A DNA stretch of 64,000 nucleotides from Nocardia terrae (GTDB taxonomy: Bacteria > Actinomycetota > Actinomycetes > Mycobacteriales > Mycobacteriaceae). Below are positions 8,096 through 16,578 of the stretch, one piece after another (the stretch's first letter is position 1; each line of letters starts with the position of its first letter). The translations under genes and the position numbers were made by a program. The stretch is taken from assembly GCF_009760405.1 (NCBI RefSeq), contig NZ_WRPP01000001.1, forward strand, positions 1,550,001 through 1,614,000, in the 5' to 3' direction. The notes below the pieces were generated by a model. That model ran no database searches, was not told where the DNA came from, and saw only the letters and a program-made list of their open reading frames with translations.

Positions 8096-8503
8096 ATGCG
8101 CGCAGCGGTCAGTGAAATCGACACTCTCGGAAGCGATCTCGGATTCGACAGCATCCCGTGGGAGCTGCGCTCCGATCGGCCGCCGGTCCGCCTCGCGGCC
8201 GTGGCGTCACGTCCCACCGCTGATCGCCGACCCTGTCGGGTGCAGCCCCGGGCCGCCGTTCGAGCACGCGTTCGACGCGACCATGTCGTTGTGCGACACG
8301 CGGCCGGACGCGCCCGGGGCCTGCATCCGCTCGATCGGGTGCAGCGCGCGCAGACCGGTTTCGCCGCGCTCGCCGTCACCGCGCTGGTGAGCGCGCTCGC
8401 GGTCGCCGGATTGATCGGCCTGGCCCAATTGCGTTCGGGCGACTTCGATTCGCAGACCACGCCGCCGCCCGCCGTGCAGATGGCCCCCGAACCCGCGCGC
8501 TAG
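8096..8503 (+). CDS. SOS-regulated small membrane protein in ChiZ/DivS position
   Basis: 135 residues starting at ATG 8096 with TTGGAGG upstream. An Arg-rich, probably cytoplasmic N-terminus (about 1-85) leads to one membrane helix (about 90-112: FAALAVTALVSALAVAGLIGL) and a short outside tail of about 23 residues. It is divergent from lexA across two SOS boxes. In Mycobacterium the gene here is chiZ (Rv2719c, LysM-bearing division inhibitor) and in Corynebacterium divS, both SOS-induced division suppressors. This protein has the same topology but no LysM domain. Function as a division inhibitor is inferred from position and regulation, not sequence identity. Confidence 0.65.
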   Translation: MRAAVSEIDTLGSDLGFDSIPWELRSDRPPVRLAAVASRPTADRRPCRVQPRAAVRARVRRDHVVVRHAAGRARGLHPLDRVQRAQTGFAALAVTALVSALAVAGLIGLAQLRSGDFDSQTTPPPAVQMAPEPAR

Positions 8504-8630
8504 CGATCCGGGGTTCGCGCGATAGCGATCCACGGCCACGGTATCGGCCGAAAATGTAGATTGAAAACTGAAACGCGTTGCTACCGTCCCCCTGACTGTG
8601 ACAGAGGCTACACACGCGACAGGGGGCGTA

Positions 8631-9854
8631 ATGCCGAAAGTACAAGGGTTGATCCGGCTGGCCGGAGTCCTCACCTGCCTGACCATCGGGCTGGTGACGG
8701 CACCGGCCGCACACGCGGAATCCGCCTACGCGGCCTATCTGGATCTGCCGTCGGTCAATGGTGAGGGCGCGAGCGGCGGCGGATTGAATCCCGCGCTGCC
8801 CCTGGATCCGGACACCTTGCGCGGCGCGCTCGACGAGGCACGCGCCGCCGGCATCGCGCCGCGGCACTACGCCACACTGCTGCACCAGTATTGGCTGTCG
8901 GTGGCCACCCGCAACGCCGACATCGATCTGGCCACCTGGGATCCCGCGCTCGGTGTCGCGGCCAATACCCGCACCTTCACCCAGGTCTACGTGAACTACC
9001 TGCGGCTGAACAACGCTCACCCCGACTACTGGTGGACGGGCTTGGCCGGTCTGGCCGGCGGGTCGTTCGCCTCGGGCTTCTTCGACATGGGTGATGTCTC
9101 CTCGATCATCAGTGTGCCGGGACTGCATCAGGTCGGCAGTACGGTCGCGGACCTGCTGCGGGGCACCCCGTCGCAATTGCTCGACGCCCTGCCCGCCGAC
9201 GTCCGAACCCTCGGCACCGAGGGCGAGCGGCTCACCGCCGATGATCTGGCTTGGTACCAGACCCGGTTGATGATCATGCAGAAGCACATCTTCATCGACC
9301 AGGTCCCCATGCACGAGGCCTATGCGGCCGACGGCCTGGCCGGGGTCGAGGAGATGTACCGGGCCGGGGTGCTCGACGACAACGCCATCACCGCCTGGCG
9401 GGAGATCGCCGCCGGAACCCAGGACGGCCTGGCCGACGCCGCACTGCGCATGACCGACCGTGAGCAGAATCAGATCATCGCCGACCAGTGGGATGTCACC
9501 GCGCGCGGTCGCGGGGCCATGGGCCGGGTCATGACCTACGTGAGCACCATCGCGGGGAAAGCGGCCGTGCCCGGCGTGCGCGCGCCCGGCGTCTTCGCAC
9601 CGGTCACCGTCGCCGTCGGCGCCATGTCGCTGCGCGCTCCGCTGCCCGATTTCGACTGGGCCGACCGCGACACGCGGTGGAACTACATCACCCACGACCT
9701 GTTGCCGCGCTATCTGGAACTGTGCGCGAACCCGGCCGTCGCGAGACCGATTCTGGCCGTGCCCTTCTCGACCATGCTCGACAACGGCCGCCTGGTCCGG
9801 CGGCTGCCCGATCTGCTCGGTGACATGACCGCGCAATGGCAGCTGACCACCTGA
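8631..9854 (+). CDS. exported protein of unknown function
   Basis: 407 residues. ATG 8631 gives a clean signal peptide (MPKVQGLIRLAGVL...APAAHA/ES, cut near residue 30) and AGGGGG lies 6 bases upstream. The mature region is mostly helical with aromatic patches (NAHPDYWWTGLAGLAGGSF; KHIFIDQVPMHEAY; DADRDTRWNYITHDLLPR-like segments). I do not recognise a domain or catalytic motif. It sits between the SOS-controlled membrane protein and nrdR on the same strand, but about 130 bp after the former, so co-regulation is uncertain. Confidence 0.7.
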   Translation: MPKVQGLIRLAGVLTCLTIGLVTAPAAHAESAYAAYLDLPSVNGEGASGGGLNPALPLDPDTLRGALDEARAAGIAPRHYATLLHQYWLSVATRNADIDLATWDPALGVAANTRTFTQVYVNYLRLNNAHPDYWWTGLAGLAGGSFASGFFDMGDVSSIISVPGLHQVGSTVADLLRGTPSQLLDALPADVRTLGTEGERLTADDLAWYQTRLMIMQKHIFIDQVPMHEAYAADGLAGVEEMYRAGVLDDNAITAWREIAAGTQDGLADAALRMTDREQNQIIADQWDVTARGRGAMGRVMTYVSTIAGKAAVPGVRAPGVFAPVTVAVGAMSLRAPLPDFDWADRDTRWNYITHDLLPRYLELCANPAVARPILAVPFSTMLDNGRLVRRLPDLLGDMTAQWQLTT

Positions 9855-9964
9855 TTTCGGCCGCGTGACACGGGCGGACGTCGCGGACCTCGTTTGCCAC
9901 GGTATCCTCGAGATTGCTTAAGGTTTTCAGTCAATCGAACCCAGGCATCGACGAAGGATCCCGG

Positions 9965-10441
9965 ATGCATTGCCCGTATTGTCGTCATCCCGATTCGAGG
10001 GTGGTCGACTCACGTGAAGCCGAGGAAGGCACCGCCATCAGGAGGCGGCGTGCCTGTCCGGAGTGTGGGCGCCGGTTCACCACTGTCGAAACCGCGATTC
10101 TGTCGGTGGTGAAGCGCAGCGGCGTCACCGAACCGTTCAGCCGCGAAAAGGTCATCCGCGGTGTCAGCCGCGCCTGCCAGGGCCGCGAGGTCGACTCCGA
10201 CGCCCTCAACCTGCTCGCCCAGCAGGTCGAGGATGCCGTGCGCGCCAAGGGTTCCCCCGAGGTCCCCAGTCACGAAGTCGGCCTGGCCATCCTCGGCCCG
10301 CTCCGCGACCTCGACGAGGTCGCCTACCTCCGCTTCGCCTCGGTCTACCGATCCTTCAGCTCCGCTGAGGATTTCGAACGCGAGATCGCCGAAATGCGCC
10401 AACACCGCGCCGAAAAATCCATAGCCGCCGCCACCAAGTAA
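9965..10441 (+). CDS. nrdR: transcriptional repressor NrdR
   Basis: 158 residues, the usual NrdR length. Residues 1-45 are the zinc ribbon ([17 protein letters not shown]...[10 protein letters not shown]) and residues about 46-140 the ATP-cone that senses ATP/dATP. NrdR represses ribonucleotide reductase genes. No nrd gene is in the window; the location near lexA is conserved in Mycobacteriales and suggests historical linkage of dNTP supply and DNA repair. Confidence 0.95.
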   Translation: MHCPYCRHPDSRVVDSREAEEGTAIRRRRACPECGRRFTTVETAILSVVKRSGVTEPFSREKVIRGVSRACQGREVDSDALNLLAQQVEDAVRAKGSPEVPSHEVGLAILGPLRDLDEVAYLRFASVYRSFSSAEDFEREIAEMRQHRAEKSIAAATK

Positions 10442-10505
10442 CTCCCGCCCATACTCGACGATCGTGTCCCCGGACACGCCGGGAGGACGACGCGGCCGAG
10501 AATCG

Positions 10506-10550
10506 GGGAGGCTGGAAGGTGAGGCCGGGCTCCCAACCCGGCCAGCCCCT
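10506..10550. terminator. probable nrdR terminator hairpin
   Basis: GGCCGGG (10523-10529) pairs with CCCGGCC (10537-10543) across a 7-base loop, and the flanks (GGGGAGGCTGG ... AGCCCCTC) extend the stem imperfectly. A T-rich stretch (GTCTTTTGTCTTTT) follows about 20 bases later. It lies between convergent nrdR and hrpA. Confidence 0.55.
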
Positions 10551-10604
10551 CTCCCTGATCCAGGCGTCTTTTGTCTTTTGGTTCTTCGGGTTTGACGCGG
10601 TGGC

Positions 10605-13600
10605 TCAGCGCGGCGGCTGAGGTGGGCGGCGGGCCGCGTCGATGGCCTTCTCGATCCGCTTGGCCGAGACCGCGTACGGCGTCCCGAGCTGCTGCGCAAA
10701 CAGGCTGACCCGGAATTCCTCGATCATCCACCAGAGTTCGAGGATGTCCCGGCCACCCCGCCGGTTCTCCGGCAGCCCGGCGAGCAGACGGTCGTACGCC
10801 GCGTGGACGCGATCCAGTTCGGCCATACCCGCGCGATCACGGTTCGCAGCCGCGGGCAGGGCCTCGAGGCGCAGGCGTGCGGCTTCGAGATACCGGGGGA
10901 GCTCTCGCAAACGGGCGCTGCCCCATTCGGAGATGAAGCCGGGGAAGATCAGCTCGTCGAGCTGATGAGTGACGTCGTCAGTGGCGTCAGGATCACGAGA
11001 CTCGGCGAGGGCGGCGCGCAGTCGGTGCGCCTCGGCGAGAACCGGAACGACGGAGCGGACGATATTCGCAACGGCCGTAGTGAATTTCGGCCGCACCTTC
11101 TCGACGAGCGCCTGGAACTGCTCGGGGCTGCGAACCGGCCCACCGTTGGCGGCGATGAGCTCATCGGCCGCGCAGGCCCGGCAGTCCTCGACCAGCGCGT
11201 CGAGGGACCCGTACGGATTCTGGCTCAGCGCAAGGCGATCGGTCGGCGGCAGACCCGCCGTCACGGCGCGGGTGTTCGTGGTGATCGTGCCCAGCAGCAG
11301 GGCGCGGGTGCCGGTGCGCATGGCCGTGGCCTGTGCCGCCGGTGAACTGAGCACGCGCACGGCGACACCGTCGGATTCGGCGACCAGGGCCGGGTAGCCG
11401 GTGATGGTCTGCCCGCCGACCTCGCGCTTCACCGCCGACGGCAGCGTACCCAGCGACTCCGAGGTCCACACCGTGGCGGGCGCGCGCTCGGCGGCGGTAT
11501 TGGCCCGAGCCACCGACCTCGAAACCTGATCGGCCAGCTTGGTTTTCAGTTCCGCCAGGCTCTTGCTGCGGGCCACGATCTCACCGGCGGGGTTGACCGC
11601 GGCGAAGGTCATGCGCAGATGGTCGGGTAGCCCGGCGGGATCCAGGTGCCCGGGGGTAATGGTCACCGAGCCCAGCTGGGACAGCTCCCGTGCCAGCCCC
11701 GTGCGCAGCGGCTCGGCGCGCGGGGTGAGCCGGTCCAGCGCGGCCTTGGCGAAGTCCGGCGCCGGAACGACGGTGCGGCGCAACTGCTTCGGCAGCGTCT
11801 TGATGAACGCCGAGGCCAGTTCCTCGCGCATGCCGGGCACCAGCCAGTCGAAGCCGACCGAGCGCACGTGCGCCAGCTGGGCGATCGGAATGTGCACGGT
11901 CACACCGTCATCGGCCTGCCCGGGCTCGAATTGGTAAGTGAGCGGGAAGGTCAGCTCACCTTGACGCCAGCTGTCCGGGTAGGCGGTCGGATCCAGGACC
12001 GCCGCATCCTCGTTCACCACGGTGGAGGCGGTGAAGTCCAGCAGGTTGGTGTCGGTGCGCTGCGCCTTGCGCCACCAGCTGTCGAAATGCCGCACCGACA
12101 CGATGTCCGGCGGAATCCGCTTGTCGTAGAAGTCGAACAGCACCTGATCGTCGACCAGGATGTCGCGTCGCCGCGCCCGATGCTCGAGATCGGCGACGTC
12201 CTCGAGCAGTTCCCGGTTGCGCGCGAAGAACTCGTGCTTGGTCTGCCACTCGCCCTGCACCAGCGCATGCCGGATGAACAGCTCCCGCGACAACTCCGGA
12301 TCGATCCGCCCGAAGTCCACGCGCCGCTGCGTCACCAGCGGAATTCCGTACAGCGTGACCCGTTCGTACGCCGCGGCCGCCCCCCGCTTCGCCGACCAAT
12401 GCGGCTCGGAGTAGGTCCGTTTCACCAGATCGCCCGCGAGCCGCTCGGCCCACTCGGGTTCGATCCGCGCCGCCGTCCGCCCCCACAACCGCGAGGTCTC
12501 GACGAGCTCCGCGGCCATCACCCAGCGCGGCGGCTTCTTCGCCAGTGACGACCCTGGGAAGATCATGAACTTGGCATTGCGAGCCCCGAGGAACTCCCGA
12601 GTCTCCGCCTCCCGCACACCGATATGCGAGAGCATGCCCGCGAGCAGCGCCTGATGAATCCCCGTCACATCCCAGGGCAGCGAATCATGGTCCAGCCCAG
12701 CCTTGGCCGCCAGCGATTCCGCCAGACCCGAACGCCCGCCAGAGGCGCCCGATCCGGCTCCGGCGCCCGCGACCCGTCCGGCTGCCGCGGCGGAACCCGC
12801 GCTGCGCCGCGCGGCCGTGCCGCCGTGATCGGCTCCCGAACCGGCGTCATTCGCGGCCTCCGTGCCGCCGCGTCCTCTGCCAGAGGTCGTGCCGCGGCCG
12901 GAGTTCGTCTGTGTGCCATCATCATTGGTGCGAGAGCCGCCCCTACCGCGCCGATTTCGTGCGGTTCGGTCGCCTGTTCCGGCTGCTTCGCGGTGATCGC
13001 TGGACTCGACGCCATCGGTATGCCCGGCATTTCCGCCGCCGGTCCTGCCCCGGCGGTTGCGGCCATCTCTCCTCACGCTTCCGTCGTCGCCGGAAGTCGC
13101 CGCGGTGCGGTCGAATTGGGCGTCGGAGCCTTCGGTGTTCCAGCCGAGGCCGCGGGTGATGGTGCGGAGTTGGCCGTGGAGGTCCTGCCATTCGCGGATG
13201 CGGAGGTAGTGGAGGAACTCGTCGCGGCACAGGCGGCGGAACTGGTTGGAGGACAGGGCGTTGCGCTGTTCTCGCAGGTAGTCCCACAGGCGCAGGTAGG
13301 ACAGGAAGTCGGAGCCCTCGATGGTGAAGCGGGCGTGTTTGGTGTCGGCGGCCTGCTGGTGTTCGACGGGGCGTTCGCGGACGTCCTGGATGGACAGGGC
13401 GGCCACGATGATGAGGACCTCGGCCAGGCAGCCGCCGCGGTTGGCCTCGACGAGCATGCGGGCCATGCGGGGATCGACCGGGATCTGCGCCATTTCGCGG
13501 CCGATGGGGGTCAGGACCAGTCCGGCGTCCGGGATGTCCTGGCGGCGGCCGGTTTCCGCGTCGGCACGGCCGAGCGCACCCAGCTCCTCGAGCAGTGCGA

Positions 13601-15020
13601 TGCCGTCGCGGATGGCGCGGCTGTCGGGGGCCTCGACGAACGGGAAGCTCTCGATGTCGCCCAGGCCGAGCGCGGTCATCTGCAGGATGACGGCGGCCAG
13701 ATTGGTACGCAGGATCTCCGGTTCGGTGAACTGCGGCCGGGATTCGAAGTCGTCCTCGGAGTAGAGCCGGATCGCGATGCCGTCCGCGACACGGCCGCAT
13801 CGACCCGAACGCTGCCGCGCCGAGGCCTGCGAGATCGACTCGATGGGCAGCCGCTGCACCTTGGTGCGCATCGAGTAGCGCGAAATGCGGGCCGTGCCGG
13901 GGTCGATGACGTACCGGATGCCGGGCACGGTCAGCGAGGTCTCGGCCACGTTGGTGGCCAGCACCACGCGCCGCCCGGTGTGCGACTCGAACACCTTGTG
14001 CTGCTCGGCCGCCGAGAGCCGCGCGTACAGCGGCAGGATCTCGGTGCGCGGCAGGCGCATATCGCGCAGCGAGTCGGCGGTGTCGCGGATCTCGCGCTCA
14101 CCGGACAGGAAGACCAGGATGTCGCCGTCGCCCTCGGCCTGCAGCTCGCGCACCGCGTCGCCGATGGCGTCGGTGGGGTCGCGGTCGACGATCTCGGTGT
14201 CCTCATCGTCGGGATCCTCCGAGGTGACCGGAATCTCCAGCGACAGTGGGCGATAGCGGACCTCGACCGGATATGACCGGCCCGACACCTCGACAATCGG
14301 TGCGGGCGTGCCCTTCTCGTCGCTGAAGTGCCGGGCGAACAGTTCCGGGTCGATGGTCGCCGAGGTGATGACGATCTTGAGGTCGGGCCGCTTGGGCAGC
14401 AGCTGCTTCAGATACCCCATCAGGAAGTCGATATTGAGGCTGCGTTCGTGCGCCTCGTCGATGATGATCGTGTCGTAGCGGCGCAGCAGCCGGTCGCGCT
14501 GGATCTCGGCCAGCAGGATGCCGTCGGTCATCAGCTTGACCAGGGTGCGGTCCGACGCCTGATCGGTGAAGCGGACCGTATAGCCGACCACGTCGCCCAG
14601 TTCGGTGCCGAGTTCCTCGGCGATGCGCTCGGCGACCGTGCGCGCGGCCAGTCGCCGCGGCTGGGTGTGGCCGATGGTGCCGCGGATCCCGCGGCCGAGT
14701 TCCAGGCAGATCTTGGGTAGCTGGGTGGTCTTGCCCGAGCCGGTCTCACCGGCCACGATCACGACCTGGTTCTCCGCGATGGCCTTGGCGATGTCGTCGC
14801 GGCGCGCGGAGACGGGCAGCTGTTCGGGATACCGGATGGTGGGCACGGCGGCCCGGCGGGTCTCGACCCGGCGCGCGGCGGCGTCGATGTCGGCTTCGAG
14901 GTCGGTGAGATCGCCGCCGCGGGCCTTGTCGAGTCGGCGACGCAGTCGATGTTCGTCGCGGATCGAGAGATCGGCCAGGCGGGAACGAAGCTCGCGAGAG
15001 GTGGCGGCGGTCCTGGTCAT
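10605..15020 (-). CDS. hrpA: ATP-dependent RNA helicase HrpA (DEAH box)
   Basis: 1471 residues, a DEAH/RHA helicase. Walker A GETGSGKTT at 91-99, DEAH at 188-191, followed by SATIDP, QRSGRCGR and the HA2/OB-fold and DUF3418 C-terminal regions seen in HrpA. It is longer than E. coli HrpA (about 1300) because residues about 627-760 are a low-complexity Gly/Arg/Ser/Asp insert with RRGR and GRGRGG motifs. In E. coli HrpA resolves collided ribosomes on mRNA. ATG 15020 begins the family-like N-terminus (TSRELRSRLADL); upstream codons are not family-like. Confidence 0.92.
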   Translation of the reverse strand: MTRTAATSRELRSRLADLSIRDEHRLRRRLDKARGGDLTDLEADIDAAARRVETRRAAVPTIRYPEQLPVSARRDDIAKAIAENQVVIVAGETGSGKTTQLPKICLELGRGIRGTIGHTQPRRLAARTVAERIAEELGTELGDVVGYTVRFTDQASDRTLVKLMTDGILLAEIQRDRLLRRYDTIIIDEAHERSLNIDFLMGYLKQLLPKRPDLKIVITSATIDPELFARHFSDEKGTPAPIVEVSGRSYPVEVRYRPLSLEIPVTSEDPDDEDTEIVDRDPTDAIGDAVRELQAEGDGDILVFLSGEREIRDTADSLRDMRLPRTEILPLYARLSAAEQHKVFESHTGRRVVLATNVAETSLTVPGIRYVIDPGTARISRYSMRTKVQRLPIESISQASARQRSGRCGRVADGIAIRLYSEDDFESRPQFTEPEILRTNLAAVILQMTALGLGDIESFPFVEAPDSRAIRDGIALLEELGALGRADAETGRRQDIPDAGLVLTPIGREMAQIPVDPRMARMLVEANRGGCLAEVLIIVAALSIQDVRERPVEHQQAADTKHARFTIEGSDFLSYLRLWDYLREQRNALSSNQFRRLCRDEFLHYLRIREWQDLHGQLRTITRGLGWNTEGSDAQFDRTAATSGDDGSVRRDGRNRRGRTGGGNAGHTDGVESSDHREAAGTGDRTARNRRGRGGSRTNDDGTQTNSGRGTTSGRGRGGTEAANDAGSGADHGGTAARRSAGSAAAAGRVAGAGAGSGASGGRSGLAESLAAKAGLDHDSLPWDVTGIHQALLAGMLSHIGVREAETREFLGARNAKFMIFPGSSLAKKPPRWVMAAELVETSRLWGRTAARIEPEWAERLAGDLVKRTYSEPHWSAKRGAAAAYERVTLYGIPLVTQRRVDFGRIDPELSRELFIRHALVQGEWQTKHEFFARNRELLEDVADLEHRARRRDILVDDQVLFDFYDKRIPPDIVSVRHFDSWWRKAQRTDTNLLDFTASTVVNEDAAVLDPTAYPDSWRQGELTFPLTYQFEPGQADDGVTVHIPIAQLAHVRSVGFDWLVPGMREELASAFIKTLPKQLRRTVVPAPDFAKAALDRLTPRAEPLRTGLARELSQLGSVTITPGHLDPAGLPDHLRMTFAAVNPAGEIVARSKSLAELKTKLADQVSRSVARANTAAERAPATVWTSESLGTLPSAVKREVGGQTITGYPALVAESDGVAVRVLSSPAAQATAMRTGTRALLLGTITTNTRAVTAGLPPTDRLALSQNPYGSLDALVEDCRACAADELIAANGGPVRSPEQFQALVEKVRPKFTTAVANIVRSVVPVLAEAHRLRAALAESRDPDATDDVTHQLDELIFPGFISEWGSARLRELPRYLEAARLRLEALPAAANRDRAGMAELDRVHAAYDRLLAGLPENRRGGRDILELWWMIEEFRVSLFAQQLGTPYAVSAKRIEKAIDAARRPPQPPR

Positions 15021-15158
15021 TGCACCGTCAACGATAGCGAAGAGTCGGTCCGGGCCGGTCGGCGCGGTGTCCGGCGACCCGAAACGGTGATTGCCGTAAG
15101 GATGCTCGAATCGGCGTATTGTCCGCATTTCCGCCGTCCGGCATGCGAATATCGGGGA

Positions 15159-15788
15159 ATGAACGGCGTTGCGGTACATCCGCTGTGGGGTCGGTTGCTC
15201 CTGTTGGCGGTCGCGGTCCTGGATATCGCGGCAGCCGTGTGGACCGCCACCCACCTGGCGGCCGGCGGGACCATCGGAAACTTCTTCAGCTACTTCACGA
15301 TCCAATCGAACCTGATCGTCATCGCGGTCTGGATCGGTATCGCACTGTTCGATCCGCAGGGCGAGCGCTGGCAGCTCGCTCGCTGTGCGGCCACGCTCTA
15401 CATCCTCATCACCGGTGTCGTCTACACGGTGCTGCTGCAGAAGGTCGCCGTCGGCATCATGTACCCCTGGACCAATGACGTGTTGCACCGGGTGACCCCG
15501 CTGGTCGCGCTCGCCGACTGGTTGCTGGTACCGGCCGCGCTGGGCATCAGTGTCCGGCTGATCGGCTGGCTGCTCGCCTATCCGCTCGTCTACGGCGTGT
15601 ACACACTGATCCGCGGACCGATCGTCGACTGGTATCCCTACCCGTTCATCGATCCGCGCGGTCAGGGCTACGGCCCGATGGCGATCGGACTGGTGTTCCT
15701 GGTGATCGCGTTCGTGATCCTCGCGGTCGCCGTCATCACCCTCGGCGCGATGGCGAGCCGGTGGCGCGCACGCCGCGCGTCAGCCTAG
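15159..15788 (+). CDS. Pr6Pr / FAR-17a-AIG1-like membrane protein
   Basis: 209 residues, six predicted membrane helices. The motifs NFFSYFTIQSN, HRVTPLVALADW and YPLVYGVYTLIRG...WYPYPF are typical of the Pr6Pr family of actinobacterial membrane proteins, related to eukaryotic FAR-17a/AIG1 integral membrane hydrolases. No activity is proven for the bacterial members. ATG 15159 is preceded by TCGGGGA. The 3' end overlaps that of the acetyltransferase gene by 9 bp, tail to tail. Confidence 0.75.
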   Translation: MNGVAVHPLWGRLLLLAVAVLDIAAAVWTATHLAAGGTIGNFFSYFTIQSNLIVIAVWIGIALFDPQGERWQLARCAATLYILITGVVYTVLLQKVAVGIMYPWTNDVLHRVTPLVALADWLLVPAALGISVRLIGWLLAYPLVYGVYTLIRGPIVDWYPYPFIDPRGQGYGPMAIGLVFLVIAFVILAVAVITLGAMASRWRARRASA

Positions 15789-16238
15789 CGCCAGGGTCAT
15801 GAACACACTGTGCGGATCTTCGCGGTAGTCCGAGAAGGGCCCGCACTGCTCGAACCCGTATCGCTCGTACAGCCGCACCGCCGGCAGATAGAACTCTGAC
15901 GCCCCGGTCTCCAGGCTCAATCGCTCGAACCCGCGCGCCCGCGCCTCATCGATGAGGTGCCGCAACACCTGTGATGCCACCCCGCGCCCCCGGAAACCCG
16001 CCGCGGTCCGCATCGACTTGATCTCTCCGTGCGTCGGATCCAGTTCCTTCAGCGCCCCGCACCCCGCCAGCCGGTCGCCCTCCCACGCCGACCAGAAGGT
16101 GATGTCCGGTTTCCGCAGCCCGTCCAAGTCCAGCGCGTGCATGCTCTCCTCCGGCGAGTTTGCCAGCATTTCCGCCACATGGGCCTCGAGCAGCCCGATC
16201 ACCTCGGCCCCGGTGAGATCGTCGATCACGATGCGCAT
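15780..16238 (-). CDS. GNAT family N-acetyltransferase
   Basis: 152 residues, one GNAT fold. The acetyl-CoA binding loop is FRGRGVASQVL (near residue 85), with the beta-bulge region GEIKSMRTAA before it and the C-terminal VRLYERYGFEQCGPF motif. The acceptor is unknown. ATG 16238 starts directly at the first GNAT strand (MRIVIDDL); upstream in-frame codons give an unrelated Arg-rich stretch. Confidence 0.85.
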   Translation of the reverse strand: MRIVIDDLTGAEVIGLLEAHVAEMLANSPEESMHALDLDGLRKPDITFWSAWEGDRLAGCGALKELDPTHGEIKSMRTAAGFRGRGVASQVLRHLIDEARARGFERLSLETGASEFYLPAVRLYERYGFEQCGPFSDYREDPHSVFMTLALG

Positions 16239-16504
16239 GCGGCCCAGGCTATCGCCCGAGATCATCGCGGTAATCCACTGACCGACCGCGCCAACCGGCC
16301 GACCTCCCGTGCCCTTCCCGCCGTAGCCGTCGGCGTTCGGCGCGCACAGCGGTGACACTCGTTGTGGCCGGACGGGTTTCGGGAGCACTTCGCGGTACCC
16401 GGTTCGACTGTTCGGAACGTCGTGGGGCGAACCGCAACGTGCACTTTCCGAGGGTGCCAGCGCGGGGCGTCGGATACGTGCACGGCGCACCGAAGCACTG
16501 AAAG
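16239..16504. other. intergenic region without recognised gene
   Basis: This region lies between the acetyltransferase start and the terminator of the DUF1003 gene. It carries several GTGCAC/CGTGCACG-like words around 16437-16485. I see no convincing coding frame, tRNA or riboswitch, and assume it contains the acetyltransferase promoter. Confidence 0.4.
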
Positions 16505-16535
16505 ACGGCCCGGTGACCGCAAGGCGCCGGGCCGT
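16505..16535 (-). terminator. hairpin downstream of the DUF1003-RyR gene
   Basis: ACGGCCCGG (16505-16513) pairs perfectly with CCGGGCCGT (16527-16535) across a 13-base loop, 44 bases past the stop codon of the minus-strand gene. There is no long T-tract, as is common for actinobacterial terminators. Confidence 0.55.
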
Positions 16536-16578
16536 TGCCAATTCTCCGGATCCGATTCCCCGGCCGCAGCGGGACTCC

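Noticed and set aside
8052..8390. Alternative frame over the SOS membrane protein that might signal a frameshift
   Set aside because: The chosen frame has a ribosome site, a proper membrane helix and an in-frame stop; the alternative lacks a helix. A frameshift cannot be fully excluded but is not required.
12624..14276. Long open frame (550 codons) on the plus strand opposite hrpA
   Set aside because: It mirrors the third-position GC bias of the hrpA coding frame; the translation is Arg/Gly/Ala-rich without domain features, whereas the minus strand gives a full DEAH helicase.
16350..16450. Possible tRNA from GGTTCGACTG-like words
   Set aside because: No acceptor stem, anticodon arm or T-arm pairing could be built around it.
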